From: CAXBCP01 sp963974055
Lineage (GTDB): Bacteria; Pseudomonadota; Alphaproteobacteria; MPNO01; UBA830
Direction: 5' to 3'
Assembly (NCBI GenBank): GCA_963974055.1
Contig: CAXBCP010000023.1
Coordinates: 15,172 to 79,171, forward strand
DNA length: 64,000 nt
In this document: positions 50,050 to 58,965 of the stretch, one piece after another
Numbering within the stretch: the stretch's first letter is position 1
How the letters are laid out: every line of letters begins with the position of its first letter
Position numbers and translations under genes: made by a program
The notes under the pieces: generated by a model
What the model was told of the DNA's origin: nothing
Database searches by the model: none
What the model saw: only the letters and a program-made list of their open reading frames with translations

Positions 50050-51294
50050 TCAGGCGGCCCGGGTGCGGTCGCCGCGCCGTTCCTTGTCCGCCTGCGCGCG
50101 TTCCCAGTCGACCATGTAATCGCGGGTCAGGGGCACCGTCTCGAGCGATTTGGTCAGCTGAATCTGGAACACCATCAGGTTTTCGTAGCGGAAACCCATT
50201 TCGCAGATCACGAGATACAGGTCCCACATACGGCAGAATTTCTCGTCGTATATCGCAGCGACTTCGTCGCGGCGGGCTTCGAAGGCTTCGCGCCAGTGAC
50301 GCAGGGTTTCGGCATAGTGAAGCCGCAATATCTCGATATCGGTGCAGATCAGGCCCGATTTTTCCACGACCGGCATTACCTCGGACAGCGCGGGTACGTC
50401 CGCGCCCGGGAAAATATACTTGCGGATAAACGGATTGATCGCGTTCGGGCGGTCGAGCCGGCCGATGGAGTGGATCACCGCCACGCCGTCATCGGTCAGC
50501 AGGTCGCGGAGCTTGTCGAAAAATTCCGCATAGTTCTTCTTGCCGACATGTTCGAACATGCCGACAGAAACGATCCGGTCGAATTTTTCGGGCAGTTCGC
50601 GGTAGTCCTGAAGCCGGAACCGGACGCGCTCGTCGATGCCGGCGGTTTTCGCCCGTTCGTTCGAAAGCTTGTGCTGCTCTGTGGACAGGGTCACGCCGGT
50701 CACGTCGGCATCGGACACGTCGGCGATATACAGGCCGAGACCGCCCCAGCCGGAACCGATATCGAGAACGTTCAACCCGTCGCGGTCGAGCAGCAGTTTC
50801 GACGCCAGATGGCGTTTCTTGTTCAGCTGGGCGGTTTCCAGGTCTTCGTCGGGGCGCGTGAAATAGGCGCAGGAATACTGACGGTCCCGGTCGAGGAACA
50901 GTTCGTACAGTTCGGAAGACAGGTCGTAGTGATGGGCGACGTTCTTCCGGGCAATCCCGATCGGATTGTATTGCTTCAGCTTGCGGCTGCCGAGCCCGAT
51001 CCAGCGCAGGACATCAAGTAACGGGAACGTCTCGATATATTTATAGTTGATCGCGGCAAGTTCAAGAAAATCGAACAGGGTGCCGTCCTCGATCTCCAGG
51101 TCGCCGTTCATATAGGCTTCCGCAACCGACAGGCCCGGGTTCAAAGGCAGCGTGTAGTTCAGGCTGGACTTGTTCAGCCGGACCGTGCACCGCGGCGGCG
51201 ACCCGTCTCCAAAGACCCGCGTGTTGCCGCGGGCGTCGATGACGCGAATGGCCTGAGTCCGGATTCCGTACTTCATCAAAGACGTAAACAGCAT
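50050..51294 (-). CDS. cfa: Cyclopropane-fatty-acyl-phospholipid synthase family protein
   Basis: 414 residues from the ATG at 51294, which has GGGGGAC upstream. An N-terminal lipid-binding domain of 120 residues precedes the SAM methyltransferase: VLDIGSGWGGLGLYIA, VTGVTLSTEQ, and FDRIVSVGMFEHVGKKNYAEFF. The active-site region HHYDLSSELYELFLDRDRQYSCAYF is conserved. It adds a methylene to unsaturated acyl chains of membrane phospholipids. Confidence 0.93.
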   Translation of the reverse strand: MLFTSLMKYGIRTQAIRVIDARGNTRVFGDGSPPRCTVRLNKSSLNYTLPLNPGLSVAEAYMNGDLEIEDGTLFDFLELAAINYKYIETFPLLDVLRWIGLGSRKLKQYNPIGIARKNVAHHYDLSSELYELFLDRDRQYSCAYFTRPDEDLETAQLNKKRHLASKLLLDRDGLNVLDIGSGWGGLGLYIADVSDADVTGVTLSTEQHKLSNERAKTAGIDERVRFRLQDYRELPEKFDRIVSVGMFEHVGKKNYAEFFDKLRDLLTDDGVAVIHSIGRLDRPNAINPFIRKYIFPGADVPALSEVMPVVEKSGLICTDIEILRLHYAETLRHWREAFEARRDEVAAIYDEKFCRMWDLYLVICEMGFRYENLMVFQIQLTKSLETVPLTRDYMVDWERAQADKERRGDRTRAA

Positions 51295-51864
51295 GACCCG
51301 TCCCCCATGCTGATCCACACCCTTCGGACTTCCTGTCGGGGGTGCGCTCGATAATTGCCAAGAATAAGACAATATCGGTGCAAATTTCAAATGGCTTTGA
51401 CCGGGATCAATCTATTGGCAGTCCCGCGCGTAAAGAAACAGTGCTGCGAAGAATACCCCGGTATTCATCGGTGCCGGGGACGCCGATCCGGATGCATTTG
51501 GCTCAAATCGTTGCCCGGAAACATTCAGCGAAAGATAACTATAGTCGCGGCGGCGGCGAATACATTCGCGAAAAGTTTCGGGCAATGACCGTTATAGTTA
51601 ACGGTTTTTTTTAATGATCACTGGAGTTGAAGCCGGGCGAAAACCGGGTCTCGCCCGAAGTAGTCTTTCGAACCCCCGGGAATATTGTAACGGAAAGCCA
51701 TACACAAGGCGCGTTTGTTTGCTTTCGTCTGTGGTGGCATGTAATGTATTGATATTTAAGGATAAAATTTAATCCGGGGCAGCAAAGGGTAAATTTGCCG
51801 AAAACTTTCCCCAAACTTATCCACAGCGGGAAAGGTATAAATTTCAAAGACCTAGAGGGGATTT
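51295..51864. other. 570-bp intergenic region with a plus-strand terminator
   Basis: Between two minus-strand genes (cfa and manC). No protein gene is convincing. The plus strand carries an intrinsic terminator at 51588-51612, so a plus-strand transcript of up to about 300 nt may end there. The segment near 51805-51834 can form CTTTCCC/GGGAAAG around a single DnaA-box-like TTATCCACA (51817-51825). Confidence 0.4.
51588..51612 (+). terminator. Orphan intrinsic terminator
   Basis: ACCGTTA (51588-51594), 4-nt loop, TAACGGT (51599-51605), then an unbroken T-run to 51612. No plus-strand gene precedes it, so it may end a small RNA starting near 51300-51550. Confidence 0.6.
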
Positions 51865-53289
51865 TTAGTCCCGTCCGTAAATATCTTCGTAGCGTTCGAT
51901 GTCGTCTTCCCCGAGATAGCTGCCCGACTGAACCTCGATCAGGTTCAGCGGCACCTTGCCCGGATTGGACAGCCGGTGGACGGCCAGGGGCGGCAGGTAG
52001 ACGGACTCGTTTTCGTGCAGGACGAACGTGTTGTCGTCTTTCGTCACTTCTGCGACGCCGTTGACGATAACCCAGTGCTCGGCGCGGTGATGGTGCCGCT
52101 GCAGGGACAACGAGGCGCCGGCATTCACGGTAATGCGCTTGACCTGGAAGCGGTCGCCGGCGTGAACGGTCTGGTAAAAGCCCCACGGCCGGTAGACCCG
52201 CGGATGCAGCGAGGATTCGTCGCGTTTCTCGCTCTTCAGCCGGTCGATAATCGACTTTACGTCCTGGGTGCGGTTCAACGGCAATACGAGCACGGCATCC
52301 ATCGTCGCGACCACGGCAAGGTCTTCGACGCCGAGCACCGTCACCAGCGGCCCGTCGGAGGCGACGAAGGAATTTTTCGTCTCCAGCGCCAGGGCGTCGC
52401 CGCGGATGACATTCCCGCCGGAATCCTTGTCGCCGATCTCCCACAGCGAGGCCCAGGAGCCGACGTCGTTCCATCCGATATCCGCGGGTACAACCGCGGC
52501 GCGCGCCGTGTGTTCCATCACCGCGTAATCGATAGACTTCGACGGGATGGCGGCAAAGGCGGCTTTGTCGAGGCGCAGGAAGTCGAGATCGGTCTCCGCG
52601 GTGGCCACCGAATCTTCGGCGCCCTTGCGGATTTCCGGCTCGAAGGTACTGCACTCTTCGAGGAAGCTCGCGGCCGAGAACAGGAACATGCCGCTGTTCC
52701 AGAAATAGGTCCCCCTGGCGAGATAGTCTTCGGCGGTCGCCCGGTCCGGTTTCTCGACGAAGCTGTCGACCCTGAAGACCCCTTCGCGGGTGCCGAGCCG
52801 GTCGCCGCCGGAAATATATCCGTAGCCGGTCTCGGCGCGGGTCGGTTTTATCCCGAAGGTCACAAGCGCGCCGTCCGACGCGGCTTCGGCGGCGGTCTTT
52901 ACGGCGGCGCGGAACATGGCCACGTCCTTGATCAAATGGTCCGACGGCAGGACGAGCATCAGCGCGTCCGGCTCCCGCGCCGCGAGGATCGTCGCCGCAA
53001 CCGCGACGGCGGGGGCGGTGTTGCGCGCGACCGGTTCCAGCACGATATGGCTCGGCGTGATGCCGGCTTCGCGAAGTTGCTGGGCGACGAGAAAGCGGTG
53101 CTCTTCGTTGCAGACCATAAGCGGCGCCGCGAACAGCGCCGGATCCGAGACCCGGGAAGCCGTTTCCTGCAGCAGGCTCTGGTCCGATACCAGGGGCAGG
53201 AACTGTTTCGGATAGGACGTCCGCGACTGGGGCCACAGGCGCGTCCCCGAACCGCCCGACAGTATCACCGGGTAAATTTTTGCCGCCAC
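51865..53289 (-). CDS. manC: Mannose-1-phosphate guanylyltransferase / mannose-6-phosphate isomerase
   Basis: 474 residues from a GTG with GGGGGA upstream. The nucleotidyltransferase half begins with ILSGGSGTRLWPQSR and has FVEKPDRATAEDYL; the C-terminal cupin (RPWGFYQTVHAGDRFQVKRI...SLQRHHHRAEHW) is a type II phosphomannose isomerase. It makes GDP-mannose from fructose-6-phosphate-derived intermediates for surface glycans. It stands alone here. Confidence 0.93.
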   Translation of the reverse strand: MAAKIYPVILSGGSGTRLWPQSRTSYPKQFLPLVSDQSLLQETASRVSDPALFAAPLMVCNEEHRFLVAQQLREAGITPSHIVLEPVARNTAPAVAVAATILAAREPDALMLVLPSDHLIKDVAMFRAAVKTAAEAASDGALVTFGIKPTRAETGYGYISGGDRLGTREGVFRVDSFVEKPDRATAEDYLARGTYFWNSGMFLFSAASFLEECSTFEPEIRKGAEDSVATAETDLDFLRLDKAAFAAIPSKSIDYAVMEHTARAAVVPADIGWNDVGSWASLWEIGDKDSGGNVIRGDALALETKNSFVASDGPLVTVLGVEDLAVVATMDAVLVLPLNRTQDVKSIIDRLKSEKRDESSLHPRVYRPWGFYQTVHAGDRFQVKRITVNAGASLSLQRHHHRAEHWVIVNGVAEVTKDDNTFVLHENESVYLPPLAVHRLSNPGKVPLNLIEVQSGSYLGEDDIERYEDIYGRD

Positions 53290-53332
53290 CTGATCTCTCC
53301 CCCGACGCTTGCCGAAACTCTGTGCTGCTTTG

Positions 53333-53429
53333 CTAGAACATTTTCGTCCAATACGGAAGAAAACGTTCCAGGTCGTACTCCGTTTGCGCGGACTCGCGCG
53401 GGTGCCGTAAAAACAGGAAACGTTCTAGG
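53333..53429. repeat. Dispersed CTAG repeat, copy 3
   Basis: Starts CTAGAACATTTTC (53333) and ends GGAAACGTTCTAGG (53416-53429), with an additional GAAAACGTTCCAGG inside (53359-53372). The segment TACTCCGTTTGCGCGG...GGTGCCGTAAAAACAGG matches copy 2. Its distal TAG complement is the stop codon of the TauE gene. Confidence 0.65.
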
Positions 53430-54306
53430 TTACGGCGCACAGAACAATCCAGCCGATTGCCACACCGATCGCTCCGAAGAGAACCGCGATCGCTATTTCG
53501 AGCTTCCGCTGGGCGATATGGACCTGGAGCAGGGGGCCGAGCTGCCCGCCGACGATCACCCCCGGAATCGAATAACAGACCAGGTTCCACGGAATCGCTT
53601 CCAGCCCGCCGGCATAGATCAGCGCCGCCATCTGCACGACCGACGCCGCGGCGATGGTGACGATCACGATAAACACCGATGTCGCCGCGGCGACGGCGAC
53701 CGGCACGCGGTTGCGTTTGAGGAGCTGGGGCAGGATCACCTCGCCGATGCCGACCCCCAGGAACCCGGTCAGGACCGCGCCGATCGCGGTATAGATGCCG
53801 CCGACAAACCCCTGTTTCGGTTTGCGGAACCGGTAGGTCTGGCCGTCGCGGCCCGTTACCGTGCGGATTTCCGCCCGGGCATCGACGGCGGCCTCGGCGG
53901 CGTTGCGAACGTCCGGCGTATGGCGCAGGAGCACCGGGCACAGGACAAGCATCAGCGCGGCGTATGCCGCTTGCAGCAGCAGTTCCTGTTTCTGCACAAT
54001 GCCGAACATCAGCGCGCCGGCAACGGCGACGGGGACCGAAACACGGAGGAACGCCGTCGCGCTGTCAAAGTCGATGAGCCGCCGTCGGTAATAGCCGACG
54101 AAGCCGGACGAAAAGCCGAAGACGGTTGTCAGCAGCGCCGCGCCGATGGCGGCGGAGGTCGCAAGCGGGTATTCCGGACCCAGCAGCGGAAAAATCACGA
54201 CGAATACGGGGATGAACAGGGCCGCGCCGCCGATTCCGCCCAGCATCGCCAGGGTGGCGACGCATATCCCGACCGGGAACATAAACCAGTATTGCGTCCA
54301 ATCCAT
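53425..54306 (-). CDS. Sulfite exporter TauE/SafE family protein
   Basis: 293 residues, about eight membrane helices in two repeats. The family features GGIGGAALFIPVFVV and GVLTGFLGVGIGEVILPQLL-like AVLTGFLGVGIGEVILP repeat motifs are visible. TauE/SafE proteins export or import sulfonates, sulfite or other anions; the substrate here is undefined. The stop codon lies within the dispersed repeat. Confidence 0.85.
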   Translation of the reverse strand: MDWTQYWFMFPVGICVATLAMLGGIGGAALFIPVFVVIFPLLGPEYPLATSAAIGAALLTTVFGFSSGFVGYYRRRLIDFDSATAFLRVSVPVAVAGALMFGIVQKQELLLQAAYAALMLVLCPVLLRHTPDVRNAAEAAVDARAEIRTVTGRDGQTYRFRKPKQGFVGGIYTAIGAVLTGFLGVGIGEVILPQLLKRNRVPVAVAAATSVFIVIVTIAAASVVQMAALIYAGGLEAIPWNLVCYSIPGVIVGGQLGPLLQVHIAQRKLEIAIAVLFGAIGVAIGWIVLCAVT

Positions 54307-54630
54307 CTTTGACCCGGGAGGTTTTAACGGTGATCGCCGTCGGCGTGGCGGACGGGCAGGATAGCCGAATCTCTCGGTATCGCTATATTCGGAAAATCCC
54401 GGGCCCCTGCCGCCGGGCGCGCAAGCGGCGGGTGGATTGGATATTAACCATACCGGGTGTTCGATCGGACAAATTAACGAACTTTAAACGGTTCGACATG
54501 TATCAAACCCTACCGATTCTGGTACAAAGTCTGGTGTTGTTAACCAATTTGTTGTATGGCTTTGGGCGTTCGTCCGGGAATTGGCAGATTTTACTTGGAT
54601 CCAGATAGAGTACCGCTAGGAGGTAGAAGA
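54307..54630. promoter_or_regulatory. Intergenic region upstream of the Lpp-like gene
   Basis: No gene is visible. The proximal half (54460-54600) is AT-rich with GTTAACCAATTTG near 54538. The Lpp-like gene follows with AGGAGG. It probably carries the strong promoter expected for a small lipoprotein; the exact boxes are not clear. Confidence 0.3.
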
Positions 54631-54903
54631 ATGAAGTATCTTAAATATGTGACCGTGATCGCCGTGCCGCTGCTGTTTGCCGCGGGTTGCGAGACGATGA
54701 ACCAGAACGACAAGGCAATGCTTGAAAAAGCCAATGCCAGCTCGGCGGAAGCCAAAGCAGCGTCGATGAAAGCCTCGGCCGATGCCGCGGCCGCCGCCGC
54801 CGCCGCCCGTGCCGCCGCCGATGCCGCCAATCGTGCGGCTGCGGAAGCGAAAGCGGCCAGCGACAAGGCCGACCGGATCTTCCAGAAGGGTCTTCGCAAA
54901 TAA
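54631..54903 (+). CDS. Small alanine-zipper lipoprotein (Lpp-like)
   Basis: 90 residues with a perfect AGGAGG 8 bases before the ATG. A signal peptide with lipobox LLFAAGCE (Cys near 20) is followed by an alanine-rich heptad region (SADAAAAAAAARAAADAANRAAAEAK is split by charged residues) and a basic C-terminal tail ending GLRK. This is the layout of Braun-type or OprI-like trimeric lipoproteins; the terminal Lys could be cross-linked to peptidoglycan. An L,D-transpeptidase gene lies just downstream on the other strand. A strong terminator follows. Confidence 0.8.
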   Translation: MKYLKYVTVIAVPLLFAAGCETMNQNDKAMLEKANASSAEAKAASMKASADAAAAAAAARAAADAANRAAAEAKAASDKADRIFQKGLRK

Positions 54904-54931
54904 AAACCGGGCTTTAGCCCGATTTTCCAGA

Positions 54932-54967
54932 AACGGCGCTTCCCACTACCGGGAAGCGCCGTTTTTT
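54932..54967 (+). terminator. Strong Rho-independent terminator
   Basis: Perfect 13-bp stem AACGGCGCTTCCC (54932-54944) with its complement (54951-54963), 6-nt loop, and six T residues. A smaller hairpin (CGGGCTTTAGCCCG) precedes it. It ends the Lpp-like transcript. Confidence 0.9.
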
Positions 54968-54989
54968 ATTTGTCTGTGCTGTGGAGGCG

Positions 54990-56024
54990 TTACTGGGGAA
55001 CGGTTTCCGGCGCTTCCGCCTGCCCGGATGCCGTTTCCGAGACCGATTTCGGCCTGAGTATCCCGATCGGAATACCGCGGCGTTCGACCGCCGCCTGTTT
55101 GGCCGCGTCCCAGTCGATCCGGTCGCTGTCTTCGCCGGCGGCCATCGCGATGAAATATTCGAATTCGGCCGGTTTCGCCGGCGTCAGCTTGCCGGTCTGT
55201 TCGACCTCGTCCGCCTGTTCCTGGCTCGGGTGGATTTCCAGCCAGAGCTGGTCGCCCTGGCGCGCCAGTTTCACGGGCTGGTCGACGACGGTGACCGGCG
55301 TGCCGACTTTGATGTCGGGGAACAGCCGGGCGATATCCTCGGGATAGAGACGCACGCAGCCATGGCTGACGCGGCGGCCGACGCCATACGGCTTGTTGGT
55401 TCCGTGAAAAAGATAGGCGGGCCAGCCGAGATAGACCGCGTGGGTGCCGAGCGGGTTGTCCGGGCCGGGTTTGACGATTGCCGGCAGGTCGGGATCCTGT
55501 TCGCGCACCGATTTGGGGACGTACCAGGTCGGCGCCTTTTTCTTGCGGACGACCTTGGTCGTTCCCTTGGGCGTGTCCCAGCCCGAATCGCCGATGCCGA
55601 GCGGCACGGTGTCCACCGTCCGGCCGTCGGGCCGGAAAAAATACAGCCGCTGATCGGCAAGGTTGATGACCAGCCCTTCATGCAGTGCGGCGGGCAGGAT
55701 ATGGGCGGTCGGCAGCACGATTTTCTTGTCGGCGCCGGGCACCCACGGATCGATCCCCGGATTGGCCGACACGATTTCGGTGTAGCCGAGCCCGAATTTG
55801 CGGGCGAGGTCGACCAGGGAATCCTCGTAAACCGTCACATGGGTCTGCATTTTGCCGACGATCGACGGATAACCGGATGCTTCGGCCCCGGCGGCTTCCG
55901 CCCCGGTTGCGGTCCCGGGCTTCGCCGCATTTTCCATCGCTGCGCGGGCGGCCGCCGGCAGCGCCGACAGTCCGGCGGCGGCGGCAAGGGCGGAACAGAA
56001 TAGACGTCGATCGGTCTGTATCAT
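54990..56024 (-). CDS. L,D-transpeptidase (YkuD) with LysM-like domain
   Basis: 344 residues. The N terminus DRRLFCSALAAAAGLSALPAAARA is an export signal with a twin-arginine-like RR. A LysM-type segment (near 65-110: VYEDSLVDLARKFGLGYTEIV...PGADKKIVLP) precedes the YkuD domain with catalytic HGTNKPYG and SHGCVRLYPED (Cys). It forms 3-3 peptidoglycan cross-links or attaches lipoproteins. Convergent with the Lpp-like gene, its possible substrate. Confidence 0.92.
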   Translation of the reverse strand: MIQTDRRLFCSALAAAAGLSALPAAARAAMENAAKPGTATGAEAAGAEASGYPSIVGKMQTHVTVYEDSLVDLARKFGLGYTEIVSANPGIDPWVPGADKKIVLPTAHILPAALHEGLVINLADQRLYFFRPDGRTVDTVPLGIGDSGWDTPKGTTKVVRKKKAPTWYVPKSVREQDPDLPAIVKPGPDNPLGTHAVYLGWPAYLFHGTNKPYGVGRRVSHGCVRLYPEDIARLFPDIKVGTPVTVVDQPVKLARQGDQLWLEIHPSQEQADEVEQTGKLTPAKPAEFEYFIAMAAGEDSDRIDWDAAKQAAVERRGIPIGILRPKSVSETASGQAEAPETVPQ

Positions 56025-56158
56025 CGGATCGCTTTCAGGATTAACCAGTCAAATATGTACGCGATTACACATTAGCAAGGGTTAAACCTTCGCTAAGCTG
56101 TTGACCACACACGAATATATGAACGCGTTTGCGCGGCGGAACCGCGTTTCGGGCGGTC

Positions 56159-56626
56159 TCACGCGTCTGCCGGCACGCCTTCCGGCAGGTGGCTGCCGCG
56201 CCCGTAGCGGCCGACGACTTCGCCGGTGGCCAGCAGGTTGCCGTCGGTATCGTGGACGTCGCAGGAGGCCACGAAAATCGTCTTTCCCGCCTTGCGGACC
56301 CGGGCGGTGGTCACCAGCGTGCCTTCGGTCGCGCTGCCGACCAGGTTGACGTTGAGCGAAATCGTCATCGCCTTGCGGGTATTGCCCGGCACGGCGCAGA
56401 AGATGCCGGCATGCGCGCCCGCGGTATCGATCAGCGACGCATAGACCCCGCCGTGAACGACGCTGATTCCGTTGCGGTGCATGTCCGAAATCGCAAGGTG
56501 GATGACGCAGCGATCCGGTCCCCATTCCGCAATTCGCGCGCCCATTTCGTCGAGGAAGCCGACGAAACGCTTCATTTCCCTTCCGGCGTCGTCCAGTACG
56601 GGGACGTCTATGGGAGCATCTGCCAT
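56159..56626 (-). CDS. PaaI-type hotdog thioesterase
   Basis: 155 residues. The hotdog motif HRNGISVVHGGVYASLIDTAGAHA has the HGG...D pattern of PaaI thioesterases, and TISLNVNLVGSATEG is a later strand. It hydrolyses aryl- or acyl-CoA. It lies just left of the prFMN cluster, on the other strand, and might serve the same catabolic pathway. Confidence 0.85.
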   Translation of the reverse strand: MADAPIDVPVLDDAGREMKRFVGFLDEMGARIAEWGPDRCVIHLAISDMHRNGISVVHGGVYASLIDTAGAHAGIFCAVPGNTRKAMTISLNVNLVGSATEGTLVTTARVRKAGKTIFVASCDVHDTDGNLLATGEVVGRYGRGSHLPEGVPADA

Positions 56627-56763
56627 GACGAGAAATCCAATATGCGTCTATCGACGTAACCTGATAAACCAAATCGCCTTTGAATCAACCACTTATGCGC
56701 GCGAATATCGACATGTGACGATTTTTGGCTATAGTGGCCGCGCCTAATTCTGGGGAACTTTCT

Positions 56764-57384
56764 ATGAAAAGAGTAATTGTCGGCATCACCGGTGCCACCG
56801 GCACGATTTACGGCGTGCGCCTGATGGAACTGATGAAAACCGATCCGGAGATCGAAATTCATCTCGTGATGAGCCGGTCTGCCAAGCTGACCCTGAAGAT
56901 GGAGCACGACCTCGAGCTCGACTACATCAACGCCCTTGCCGACGAAGTCCACGACCCCGGCAATATCGGCGCGTCGATCTCGTCGGGCTCATTCCATTCC
57001 GAAGGCATGATTATCGCCCCGTGCTCCATCAAGACGATGTCGAATATCGCGGCCGGCAATACCGGCGACCTGATCAGCCGGGCGGCCGACGTGATCCTGA
57101 AGGAACGCCGCACGCTGATCGTCGCGATCCGCGAAACCCCGCTCCATATCGGCCACCTCGAAAACCTGACCAAGCTGGCCCGCATCGGCGCGGTTATCTT
57201 TCCGCCCGTGCCGGCGTTCTATAACCGCCCGGCCTCGTTGCAGGATATCGTCGACCAGTCCTGCATGCGCATGCTCGACCAGTTGCACATCCATCTCGAA
57301 TCGGCGCCGCGCTGGGGCGAAGAGGGCGGCGTGCCCGCCGTCGGCCAGAAAATCGACGGCGGCAAGGCGGACAGCGCGGGCTAG
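56764..57384 (+). CDS. ubiX: UbiX-family flavin prenyltransferase
   Basis: 206 residues from the ATG at 56764 (GGGGAAC upstream). VGITGATGTIYGVRL near 6, MSRSAKLTL, SSGSFHSEG and PCSIKTMSNIAAGNTGDLISRAADV are the UbiX flavin- and phosphate-binding signatures. It prenylates FMN to prFMN, the cofactor for UbiD-type decarboxylases. The UbiD gene is in the same cluster at 62555. It may be a catabolic (Pad1/ShdB-type) rather than ubiquinone-specific copy. Confidence 0.92.
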   Translation: MKRVIVGITGATGTIYGVRLMELMKTDPEIEIHLVMSRSAKLTLKMEHDLELDYINALADEVHDPGNIGASISSGSFHSEGMIIAPCSIKTMSNIAAGNTGDLISRAADVILKERRTLIVAIRETPLHIGHLENLTKLARIGAVIFPPVPAFYNRPASLQDIVDQSCMRMLDQLHIHLESAPRWGEEGGVPAVGQKIDGGKADSAG

Positions 57385-57455
57385 ACCATATTCCGCTTGC
57401 GCGGGGGAGCGGACCGGTGCCGTCAAAACCGGAAACGCCCCAGGCGCGGACCTAG
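57381..57455. repeat. Dispersed CTAG repeat, copy 2
   Basis: Both ends are CTAG: the left end contains the ubiX stop codon (57382-57384), the right end the complement of the hydratase stop codon (57452-57454). Inside are ATATTCCGCTTGCGCGG and GGTGCCGTCAAAACCGGAAAC, matching copy 3. It occupies the whole gap between two convergent genes. Confidence 0.7.
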
Positions 57456-58243
57456 ACGAATGCGACGCTGACCGATCCCAGCCGGTCGAGGGCGATTTCT
57501 GCCGTGGCGGTTTCGCTTTCGACCCAGATCACCGGCGCGACCGAGCCGGTCAGTACGACCTGACCCGCGGTGAGTTGCTCGCCCTGCGCCGCCAGCGTGT
57601 TGGCAAGCCAGGAAAGGGCTTCGAACGGGTGGCCCATGACCTCGGCGCCGGTGCCGCTGCCTTTTTCCACCCCGTCGATCCGCGTCCGTCCAACGAGAGC
57701 GGCGAGGTCGATATCGCGCCAGTCCGATATTTCCGCGCCCGGGACGCAGGCTTTGTGAAAAAAATCGTCGGCGACCAGTGTCGGCGTGCCGCGGGCGAGG
57801 AAATCGCCGTAGCGGTTCTCGACGATCTCGATCGCCGGGAAAACCGTATCGACGATATCGCCGACGCTGTCGCGCGTATACGCTCCGCCGGCCGAGTCCG
57901 CACCGATCCGCAGGCCGATTTCGCATTCGATGCCGGGATTGCAGAAGCCCGACGCAGCAAGGGACGTGCCGTTTTCATAAACATTGTCCGACATCATCCG
58001 CCCGCAGGCCGGGCCGTCGACGCCGAGATAGGCCTGCATGGAACCGGTGGTGGCGCCGATTTTCCAGCCGGCGAGGGTACTGCCGGTGTGTTCCCGGAAA
58101 TAATCGTGGAGCGCCGCCTGTACGGAATAGCCGTCTGCGATGCGTTCGGGGCGGTCGGCATCCGCAAGGTCGGGCACCGGCGCGGCCGCCAGCCGGGCGC
58201 CGCCGATCAGGGCGGCGCATCGGGAAATTGCGGCGGCATCCAT
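57452..58243 (-). CDS. 2-keto-4-pentenoate hydratase-like protein (FAH family)
   Basis: 263 residues from the ATG at 58243. GWKIGATTGSMQAYLGVDGPACGRM and GIECEIGLRIG, then VDTVFPAIEIVENRYGD, are typical of the MhpD/DmpE/HpaH hydratase/decarboxylase group, with metal-ligand Glu residues in ECE and EIVE. It hydrates 2-hydroxypenta-2,4-dienoate in meta-cleavage pathways. It starts 2 bp after the transglutaminase-like gene stop, so they form an operon. Confidence 0.9.
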   Translation of the reverse strand: MDAAAISRCAALIGGARLAAAPVPDLADADRPERIADGYSVQAALHDYFREHTGSTLAGWKIGATTGSMQAYLGVDGPACGRMMSDNVYENGTSLAASGFCNPGIECEIGLRIGADSAGGAYTRDSVGDIVDTVFPAIEIVENRYGDFLARGTPTLVADDFFHKACVPGAEISDWRDIDLAALVGRTRIDGVEKGSGTGAEVMGHPFEALSWLANTLAAQGEQLTAGQVVLTGSVAPVIWVESETATAEIALDRLGSVSVAFV

Positions 58244-58245
58244 GA

Positions 58246-58965
58246 TCAGGTGACCGGTTTTTCGTCCTCGAAATTGGCGGCCTGTTTGCGCTCGTTGAGT
58301 TCCACCGCTTCGCGGCAGCGCTGCCAAAGCTGTTCGCCGTAATAGTCGGTGAAATCGTCGAACACGCGCTGGACCGGCACGTCTGACCACAGCCCGTGGC
58401 TGCGGACGTATTCCATGTGCTTGTGGCCGTGCTGGTCGAATTCCTGGAGCAGCGCGTCCTCGACCCCGTCGAATTCGGTCGGGGTGACGCCGAACTTGTC
58501 GCACAGTTCGATATTGAACGCCGGCGCCGCCTTTACCCATTTGCCGTCGATCAGCATCACCGCGTAACCGTGGTGCAGGAACAGGGTCTTGCCGCCCATC
58601 GCCTCCGCCATGCGCGGGCTGCACATGTGGTTGGTGACGTCCGACAGGCCGATAGCGGTGGGAATGCCCGCGGCGCGGGTGACAGCGGCGAGCAGGGCGG
58701 CTTTCGGGATGCAATAGGCGGCACCCGTTTCCAGCACGTCGCTTGCCGAATAGGCTTCCGCCCGGTTGGTGATCCGGTAGGGATCGTAGCGCACGGAATC
58801 TCGGACCGCGTAAAACGCCTGCACTGCCTTTTCCTTGTCGGTCGCCGCGCCATCGATCGCCTTGGCGGCGAATTCGGCGACGACCGGTTTGTCGAAGTCG
58901 AGAAACGGGGTGGGGCGGAGATATTCGTCCGTCGGTTCGGGATGGCCGGTTTCGAGAAATTCCAT
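58246..58965 (-). CDS. Transglutaminase-like family protein
   Basis: 239 residues from the ATG at 58965. The Cys-protease-like catalytic triad is suggested by GAAYCIPKAALLAAVTRAAGIP (Cys near 95), HHGYAVMLIDGKW (His) and a downstream Asp. Such proteins act as peptidases or amidases. It is upstream of the hydratase gene and divergent from the DMT transporter. Its role in the cluster is unclear; it might process a peptide- or amide-linked substrate. Confidence 0.8.
   Translation of the reverse strand: MEFLETGHPEPTDEYLRPTPFLDFDKPVVAEFAAKAIDGAATDKEKAVQAFYAVRDSVRYDPYRITNRAEAYSASDVLETGAAYCIPKAALLAAVTRAAGIPTAIGLSDVTNHMCSPRMAEAMGGKTLFLHHGYAVMLIDGKWVKAAPAFNIELCDKFGVTPTEFDGVEDALLQEFDQHGHKHMEYVRSHGLWSDVPVQRVFDDFTDYYGEQLWQRCREAVELNERKQAANFEDEKPVT

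Noticed and set aside
51342..51614. 90-codon plus-strand frame in the cfa-manC gap
   Set aside because: No family resemblance, no Shine-Dalgarno, and the last codons run through the terminator hairpin and T-run.
51817..51825. DnaA box TTATCCACA, possible replication origin
   Set aside because: Only one good box, no cluster, no AT-rich unwinding region with repeats and no origin-associated genes. dnaB nearby is not diagnostic.
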